In this document: in pieces, positions 56,466 through 64,000 of the stretch
Layout of the letters: each line of letters starts with the position of its first letter
Numbering within the stretch: the first letter of the stretch is position 1
DNA from: Quillaja saponaria
Taxonomy: Eukaryota; Streptophyta; Magnoliopsida; Fabales; Quillajaceae
Direction: 5' to 3'
DNA: 64,000 nt
Assembly (NCBI GenBank): GCA_029379385.1
Contig: CM055608.1
Coordinates: 27,464,350 to 27,528,349 of the forward strand
Made by a program: the position numbers and the translations under genes
The notes under the pieces: model-generated
What the model was told of the DNA's origin: nothing
The model's database searches: none
What the model saw: only the letters and a program-made list of their open reading frames with translations

Positions 56466-58920
56466 ATGGATATTAAGGAGGCAGAAAGGGTAGTTGTAGC
56501 CAAACCAGTTGCTTCAAGGCCTGCTTGCTCTACTTTTAGATCATTCTCGGAGCTCCTTGCGGGTGCGATTGATGCTTCTCCTCATAATGAGTCTTCTGTA
56601 ACTGCAGTGGCTGCAATTAGACCAAAGACAGTGAGGGTCAAACCAATGGTGAATCGTGCCTCAGCTGGACAGGTAACGTTCCAGTTTTCTATAGGATTAT
56701 GTTCCCAGGGCTTCTTAAATTCTTATATGGACATTTACGCTGTTATCAGGCTGAAATATCTGGAGTGGCACCATGTAGTTCATCTGACAATATCCTGAAA
56801 ACAGACACCAAAGGATCCGTTTTATACAAACCATTGGCTAAATTTGTATCAAAGACAACCGTTTCTCTTTTGGCAAATATGGTCAGTATATATAGCTTTA
56901 GAATGTGTATCTACACAAAGCACACACCAACAGATATCATAAGTATCCACAACTCTTCATTCTGGTATATAATTTCCCATGGAGGCTGGTTCTATGTTGT
57001 TTATCTCATTTGACTATCTTTCTTTCCCTATCTTATGTATGTTTTCACAAATCAAAGTGCAGTTGTATATAAACTACAAAAATGGCTTATGAAAAATATG
57101 GAATGCTTGAGAGTTGAGATCCTGAAGTTTGCTATTTTCTATTGTTATGTAGGGGACCTTCAATACTAGTCAGCAACAACCACAACATTCAATTGAGGCT
57201 ATTCAACATCCCAACCAAGAAAAACATATTTTCAGAACCGACTTAAGCTCAAGTCTTCACAAGAATAATTCATCATGCGCTGATACAGATCAAACAACTG
57301 ACCCCTCTAAGATGGCATTGCATAGCATGGAGGAAGACCCAAAATCGTTACCACCGACAAGTAATGGTGATCGACCTTCATATGATGGATATAATTGGAG
57401 GAAATATGGACAAAAGCAAGTTAAAGGAAGTGAGTACCCAAGGAGTTATTACAAGTGCACTCATCCAAATTGTCCTGTGAAAAAGAAAGTTGAAAGATCA
57501 TTAGATGGGCAGATTGCAGAAATAGTTTACAAAGGTGAGCATAACCATTCAAAGCCCCAGACTCCAAAGCGTAACTCATCAGGAACACAAGGAGCAGGAT
57601 TTGTCTTTGATGGAATAGGTGAAGACACCAGCAACCGTCAACAACGTAATCACCTTAGTGAAAGGAATGTAGGTTCTGAAGGTAGGGAGGGAAACCGGAA
57701 TGACACAGGATTATTCATGCCTTTGACTTCTCAAGGAAAAGCTTCACTGCCTAACAATCCTGTTCCAACAGGAGCAGTTAACGCTAGTGGAGGATCCCCT
57801 GAAAACTCTCATGTTCTAAGTGGAGAATGTGAGGAAGGAAGCAGGGGACTTGAGGTAGAAGAAGATGAACCGAGAGGCAAAAGAAGGTAAGACCATAGGA
57901 GGTCAAACATAATTTATGGTAAAATCATTAATTACAATCTGCAAGAATATTTTTCAATGTCCTTAAAAAAATGAGTTCCCATGTTGTAAAAATGAAGAAG
58001 CTATTACTCATGATTTTGTTTCATGTTGATTTTCCTTTCTCTTCCCTTCCCCTTCTTGCCTTCTTTCCATTAACAGATCAGTAAGATTTCTAACTTTTCA
58101 GCTTACTTCACTATAATTATGCTGAAGTTCCGTCCTTCAATATCATCGAATGAGAATAGTATATGCTGAACTTTTCTTTCCTTCAGGAAAAATGAGAATC
58201 AATCCATTGAAGCAGGTATATCAGGGGAAGGCTTGCTAGAGCCCCGCATTGTTGTTCAAAGTTCAACAGATTCTGAAATATTGGGAGATGGCTTTCGCTG
58301 GAGGAAATATGGGCAGAAAGTGGTGAAAGGAAATTCATATCCCAGGTCGATACTCAATGACATATTTATGACAACATGTGCTGATATAATTTTCCATGAG
58401 AAGAAAGCTTTATTTGCCTCTTGAGATCATCATGAAGAAAAAATAAAAAAAATTGTGGTCCGCAGTGCACTGCATGATGACTTTTTCATAGATGTTCATA
58501 ATCTGTTAGGTGTGAGTTTTGCTAATAATATGATTATCTGATTCTAGAGAGGTTTTATACATGCTCTTGACCTTCTTATTTATTTATAGTTTTCCAATAA
58601 ATAAATGCTCCTTGAAATTAAGGACAAAAGGATACTACATCTGTGAATAAATTCATAGACCAAAATTGGTGTTCCGTTCTTCTAAAATAACCAGTATCAT
58701 TTTTCTCACAGCATCATTTACTTTATCTTGCAGAAGTTACTATAGATGCACCAATATCAATTGCAATGTGCGCAAACATGTGGAAAGAACTTCAGATGAT
58801 CCAAGAGCATTTATCACAACATATGAGGGAAAGCATAACCATGAGATGCCGCTCAAGAACACTAGTTCAGTAGCCTCTGAAACAGATTTGAAGGCCCCAA
58901 TGGGGAGAGCCAAGCCATGA
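56466..58920 (+). CDS. WRKY44: WRKY transcription factor 44 (TTG2-like), group I
   Basis: Five exons: 56466-56672, 56750-56881, 57153-57886, 58187-58345 and 58734-58920, all in phase; 472 aa. In Arabidopsis TTG2 acts downstream of MYB-bHLH-WD40 complexes in trichomes, seed-coat tannin and mucilage. The N terminus [13 protein letters not shown] and the block [19 protein letters not shown] are signatures of the TTG2 subgroup. The first WRKY domain has WRKYGQK at 195-201 and a C-X4-C-X22-H-X-H finger (C215, C220, H243, H245). The second has WRKYGQK at about 396-402 with its finger [15 protein letters not shown] to GKHNHE. A basic PRGKRRKNE stretch before the second domain may be a nuclear signal. 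The second domain is split by an intron after YPR, as in most WRKY genes. The protein stops soon after the second domain (MGRAKP). Confidence 0.95.
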
Positions 58921-59017
58921 TTGACACTTGATAACGAAAACCATTTGGCCCAAGATGACAAGATCAATTCTAATGCCCAACTTGTCTATGATCTGTTGAT
59001 TCGTCTAGAGTAGTGAT

Positions 59018-59151
59018 ATTCTCACAAACTGTTAGTTTTCACAACTAAGACTAGTTGGAACTTCTATGACATGATTGATGACAGAAAGCAAACCTTGAAA
59101 GTTACCAAGTACCAACTACTCTTTATATTTGTGAAAACAGTTTGTGAGAAT
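59018..59151. repeat. hairpin-forming inverted repeat after WRKY44
   Basis: ATTCTCACAAACTGTTAGTTTTCACAA (59018-59044) is the inverse of TTGTGAAAACAGTTTGTGAGAAT (59129-59151) apart from a 4-base insertion (TTAG or TAGT). The spacer is 84 bp. It starts about 100 bp after the WRKY44 stop, so it could fold in the 3' UTR, or mark a small MITE. Confidence 0.75.
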
Positions 59152-61840
59152 AATCATTAACCATTGCTCTATCATGTTCACATGAATTTTATCAGCGAAA
59201 GATCTTTAATGAAGACAAATTTGTGAGGTTATTGAATGAATGATGCTATTGCCCTTCAATGTTTTCCTCCAATGGCATTAGCTAAGCTGCCATTTGCTCT
59301 TTATAATATTCATTTTGTTCCCAACTCATGTATCACCTAATCTGTTTTTTTTCTATCAATTTTGATTGCAATTTACATAAATGGAAAGTCTGATACTTTT
59401 GGTTAACACTGTAATGTTTGCGGGCTTAGTCAAGCAAGTTTCAATTGTGCAGATAATTCATGCTTTTATTTTCATGTGGTGCAGACTGTATTTTTCCTTA
59501 CTATAATGCATATAATAAGATAATAGCTAATTATGATTGTGACTGTTGTTGCAAAGATTGCAACCAATGAACGTAGGGAAAGATATACCAACTATAATTT
59601 TTTTTTTCTGTTTGATATTTCTTAGCAAAAATAAGTCATTAGGCAAATGCATAATCTTATGTAGGTAAATTAGCATGCAGTGATGGTAGTGCTTACTGCT
59701 GCTGCTGCTCAACATGTAAAGGGTTTATCCTAGTAAAATCTGCAGTCTAAAAGGATCTGGCAGAACAGAAGAAAAATGAAATCTGAATAGAAATCTATTT
59801 TCTTGCAAATTCTATCCAAGCTTTATTACTCGTTATAGCATAATGGGGTTTAGTTGAACACCTCTAGAAGCTTGATAGGCATGAACTGATAGCCATGTAC
59901 AAGTTAATAAGGCTTTAGATTTTGGTTTTTTCTTCTTCTTCAAGTTCACTGCTTGTTTTGTTTGTTTTCATCAACTATGCATGAAATCTTAAAAAATCTT
60001 GACCACCCCACAAATAGGTTTATCACATGCACATACAAAAGAAAAAACAAGAAGGTAAGGCCATTTGGACTAAAGTCCATTAATTTACTTGCTAATTAGT
60101 AAAATACATTAAGCCAATTGTTATTTGTCCAGCTATTTTATTATTTTTTATGACAAAAAGTGCATATATCTTTTCTTTTTGGGTGAAAGAAAGTGCAAAT
60201 ATTGAAAGTGCAAATATTTTTCTCGAGACACCCAATAGATCCTTTCCCCGATACCCTATCTCCATTTCCCAAGCCCAAGGCTTTAAAAGCTAAATAGAAA
60301 CGCTGCTATTTGAAAAATGCAAGTTAGACAAACAAGTGTATAACTGTCTAGCATAAATCATTGGGTCACACCTCTCATGGCCCATACTTCACTCAAAGCC
60401 ATGGTCAGATAATTCCCTTCGCTTCCCAACTATGTAAATCAAAAATCTAAATTTCTCATTCCTATAATAATTTCTTTATTTTACTATAAAACAAATTAAA
60501 CTTTTTAAAACTATTATTTTGATTTTTCATTTACTATCCACACATTCTTAAAAAATGTGACTTTAACCTCATTCATAATTCACGATTATTTCTCTTTATA
60601 AATATTTTTTTTACAGGCTCAAATCTACTATATTATACTCTTTCAACTATTAAATTCAACATATTTTACTACTTATATTACATCTTATCATTTTTTAAAA
60701 TTATTATATACTAATGCAATTGATATAATTTATATTAGCCGGATTGTCATCTTTCATTACATTAATCAAAAATATAATTTAGCCAATGATATGCCAATTT
60801 CTCGGCCTTGTTGGCCATATAAACGAAGTACAATAATTTACATAATTAATAAGCCAAATGAACTAGTCGAAGCACAAGACTAAACTAACAGATTCAAAAA
60901 CATGCAGTTCATTAATTTTTTTTAATGAAATTCATAATTTTAATTTTAATTTTGAATAATTAGGTAAACTCATAATTTATTAGCTTTGTTAATCAAAATT
61001 TGAATTCTGAAGGTGTTTATTGAGAAATTTATTTTTCAACTCTTTTTCAAAAGTTTAAAGAACTATTTCTAAACAAAATTAGACTTGCAGCAAAGAGTAT
61101 GCAAATATTTGTAAAAAAGTAACAAAAAAAAACACAAAACAGTTTCGAATTGTATAGTCACATAGAAATATATAATAACAAATAATAATTTCTCATAGTA
61201 CATTTAATTTCATAAGATTTGGGTTCCTAATATTTAAATAAGAATAGCTGAAATATTATAAGAGTTTTTTGTGTTTTAAGTATATTTGTTAAGTTAGAAT
61301 AAATATGTTTTTAAAAAAATAAAATTTTCTAAAAATAGTAAATTATACAATACTACTGAATTTATAATCAATTCAATTATCATAATAAATAATATAAATA
61401 TGCTATGTAAAACCTTAATGAGTATCTTTAAGATACTAGTTAGATATTAACTCATATAATAAAGAATCCTTTAGGAGTTTAGGAAAGGAACGGCAACGTT
61501 TTGGGCCCAATTTACAGTCGGCTTCAAGGGTGTCCAATGGGGTGTTTTTTCAGCCAAGCCAATTGGTATGGGTTCTTCCGGCCGAAAACAAGCTAAGGGC
61601 CAATTTTTTGGGGGAAAAAGAAAAAAATACGAAAATCAAGTAAACGTTAGAGATGCAAAAATGGAATAAAACCCAGAGAGAGAGAGAGAGGCTTTTCCTC
61701 CATTTGTAGCTTTCTGAGCTCCCTGTGGTCTTTGATGTCGGGTCTGCTACTGGGTCTTACTGTAAATTGGAGTGATTGATTCTGGTCTTCCCTGTTCTAA
61801 AAGGATATTAGAAGAGAAGAAAGACTAACGAAAAGAAAAC
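59152..61840. other. intergenic and kinase leader
   Basis: No gene is seen. It is AT-rich from 60430 to 61450. A GA microsatellite (about 61676-61690) lies in the probable leader of the kinase gene. Confidence 0.45.
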
Positions 61841-63803
61841 ATGTGTTGGATTCCTTGTTCTGGTAACTCAAACAGTAAAAAGAGGAGGAAGAAAAAGATG
61901 GAAATGCAGGAGAAGCCGGTTGATCAGATCAAATCCATACCAGGTATTGCAATGTTTATAATAGAATGGAAAAACCATCACCGAAAGGTTTATGACAGTG
62001 AAACCCTCTGGGTTGATCATGATTGCTGTAAGAATTTTGATTGTACCTTTGTCATGAAGTTTTTTGGGCTGTATATTTCTTTCTCAGGTGCACTCTGTTA
62101 TCTATTACTTTATCTCGGTTTAGTGTGTATTTGACATACCTGACTAGTGTTGGGATATGCAAAGGTCCCAGAATTGGGAAAAATAAGGCGGGGTAACTAA
62201 TGCTTGCTTTATCGCCTTCACTTTTATCTTAATCTTGGGTTTCATTTCTTTATTTTTTGTTGATCTTTGGGTAATGGTATAGAGGCCCAAGTTGATAGAT
62301 TTCCCTGAAAAAATCTTCTCTTTTCATGAAAATACAAATATGCTTTTATCTTAGTTGCTCTCATCTTACTTGTTTTCTTCATATACAAAGTATTGATCAA
62401 GCTTAACTTCGTGAATTTCAAGATGAAGACTTGATTGTTTTCAGTTATGTCTCATGTGGACTAAATGCAACACGTCATTGGGGTTTTTATGATGCCAAGA
62501 GGCAAGATGTTCATAGGTTGGTCTTATAAGAATCGATTAAGCATTATCTGTACTGGTGGCTTGTTGGAAATATAATTGGCTCTCCCTCAATCCATTTGGT
62601 GTTTGCCTTGGTATTTTCAAATGGAATAAATGGCTCCTTCCTTTTTCTTGTTGACTCTTTTTTTGGTCAAATTCATGTCTCTTGTTGTCAGGGAAGTTGA
62701 AGGTGAACTCGTCTTTGAGTTTCAACGAGGCCTCTAAGAATGGAGGGCCTGATCACATTGGAGCACAGACTTTTACATTTCGTGAGTTGGCTGCTGCAAC
62801 TAAAAATTTTAGAGCAGAATGTCTTTTGGGGGAAGGTGGCTTTGGTAGAGTATACAGAGGGCGTTTGGAGAGTAGTCAGGTCTGTCAGTTCTCTCACAAT
62901 TGTTAATAAGAAAAAAAGAGAAAGTTGTGAAGGCACTTAATAAGTTTGTCCTGTGCTGTTCATTTTCTACTTATCATTTTTCATTTTCATGTTGCTATTT
63001 TTTGAATTAAGATTCTAAGCTTACAGGTTTAGAAAAACTTATGATTTTCTGTGAATTGGAATTGGTTATAAGATGTGTCATGTGTGTTAAATGACTTCTC
63101 CATTCACATGCATTTAGACCTTTCATGGTGTTTGTTGTAGGTTGTAGCAATCAAGCAACTTGACCGAGATGGGCTGCAAGGGAATAGGGAATTCCTTGTT
63201 GAGGTGTTAATGTTAAGTCTACTTCACCACCCTAACCTTGTTAACTTAATTGGTTATTGTGCTGATGGAGACCAAAGGCTTCTAGTTTATGAATACATGC
63301 CGCTAGGATCTTTGGAAGACCACTTACATGGTATATATAATGCTAAATTGTGTGCATGTTATTTCTTTTCTTTCTTTTATTATTCTCTCCTGGTGGATGT
63401 TTAATTTGCAGATATTTCTCCTAGCAAGAAACGACTTGACTGGAACACACGAATGAAAATAGCTGCAGGGGCTGCAAAGGGATTGGAATATCTACACGAC
63501 AAAGCTAGCCCTCCTGTTATATACAGAGATCTGAAGTGCTCCAACATTTTGCTTGGTGAAGGGTATGATCCAAGATTATCGGATTTTGGCTTGGCCAAAG
63601 TAGGACCTGTTGGGGAAAACACCCATGTGTCCACAAGGGTTATGGGCACTTATGGATATTGTGCTCCGGAGTATGCAATAACAGGTCAATTGACTCTGAA
63701 ATCAGATGTTTATAGCTTTGGGGTTGTTCTTTTGGAAATTATCACTGGTAGAAAAGCAATTCACAACTCAAAAGCTGCAGGAGAGCAGAATCTTGTTGCA
63801 TGG
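61841..63803 (+). CDS. receptor-like cytoplasmic kinase VII (PBL-type), 3' end missing
   Basis: Four exons in the window: 61841-61943, 62692-62879, 63141-63330 and 63412-63803. Further exons lie beyond the right edge. The kinase domain begins [15 protein letters not shown], with the glycine loop GEGGFG (81-86), catalytic-site Lys in VVAIKQL (K102), [20 protein letters not shown], catalytic [14 protein letters not shown] in LSDFGLAK, and activation segment [17 protein letters not shown]; all key residues are present. RLCK-VII members such as PBS1, BIK1 and PBL27 relay signals from cell-surface receptors. The sequence is closest by eye to the PBL5/PBL7/PBL27 branch, and At5g02800 would fit the synteny. 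The N terminus is [11 protein letters not shown]: Cys at 2 and 6 could be S-acylated, but there is no Gly2 for N-myristoylation. The frame is intact as far as seen. Confidence 0.93.
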
Positions 63804-63860
63804 GTAAGATATCCATAACCTTGTCTCTTCTTATATTTGTTGTTGGCTGGCAATTCAGGG

Positions 63861-63878
63861 GCTGCAGGAGAGCAGAAT
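63861..63878. repeat. 18-bp copy of exon sequence in following intron
   Basis: GCTGCAGGAGAGCAGAAT in exon 4 (63774-63791) recurs exactly here, 87 bp downstream inside the next intron, preceded by an acceptor-like TTCAG. It is probably a small local duplication. Confidence 0.7.
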
Positions 63879-64000
63879 TATGAGTAATGAAATCCTAGAC
63901 AATTCCTGTGCAAAAATAAAAATAAAAATATATATATAAGACCATTTCCAGTGAAACAGTCTCTTCTTGAATGCATAAATCTTCTGGAAGGTCTCACACA

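Noticed and set aside
1..64000. CRISPR array, tRNA, rRNA, bacterial operon or viral insertion
   Set aside because: No regularly spaced identical repeats, cloverleaf with anticodon, rRNA motifs, ribosome-binding-site gene clusters or viral proteins were seen; the gene structure is plant nuclear.

Overview
This is a nuclear segment from a eudicot plant. The genes are split by short GT-AG introns, spacers are very AT-rich, there are many small transposon remnants, and every recognisable protein has a plant-specific ortholog. I cannot name the species. No bacterial, organellar or viral gene was seen.

Layout, left to right: about 5 kb with three weak candidate minus-strand exons and a 747-bp hAT-like element; MED4 (minus); a 1-kb TIR element; an orphan membrane-protein exon; tandem 247-bp repeats holding a broken FDM/IDN2-type pseudogene; a small one-exon gene for a 66-aa protein; a CCCH zinc-finger gene of the ZC3H15/DFRP1 type (minus, 8 exons); a 2-kb AT-rich repeat; a P-class PPR gene of the At5g02830 type (12 exons); intronless TOP6A/SPO11-3 (minus, tail-to-tail with the PPR gene); an organellar adenylate kinase (4 exons); diverged duplicated spacer DNA; PRR7 (8 coding exons, with a hAT-like element and a LINE fragment in its introns); WRKY44/TTG2 (5 exons); and a receptor-like cytoplasmic kinase of family VII cut off by the right edge.

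MED4, PPR, TOP6A, PRR7 and the kinase match Arabidopsis At5g02850, At5g02830, At5g02820, At5g02810 and probably At5g02800. Adenylate kinase and WRKY44 match the neighbours At2g37250 and At2g37260. The window therefore seems to keep, interleaved, an ancestral block that Arabidopsis divided between two chromosomes. The LHY/CCA1-like gene At5g02840, which lies between PPR and MED4 in Arabidopsis, was not found. The genes are not an operon. Their roles are general transcription (MED4), circadian timing (PRR7), endoreduplication (TOP6A), epidermal and seed-coat fate (WRKY44), organelle RNA (PPR), nucleotide balance (adenylate kinase), translation-linked GTPase control (CCCH protein) and immune or hormone signalling (kinase).

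The main caution is that three otherwise intact conserved genes carry four single-base frame breaks. I read these as probable sequence or assembly indels rather than pseudogenes. I found no convincing new multi-gene system. The most unusual signals are the PRR7 leader, where an upstream ORF stop overlaps the main start (TGATG); the FDM-like pseudogene framed by 71-bp direct repeats; and the hAT-like element between 3.9 and 4.7 kb.
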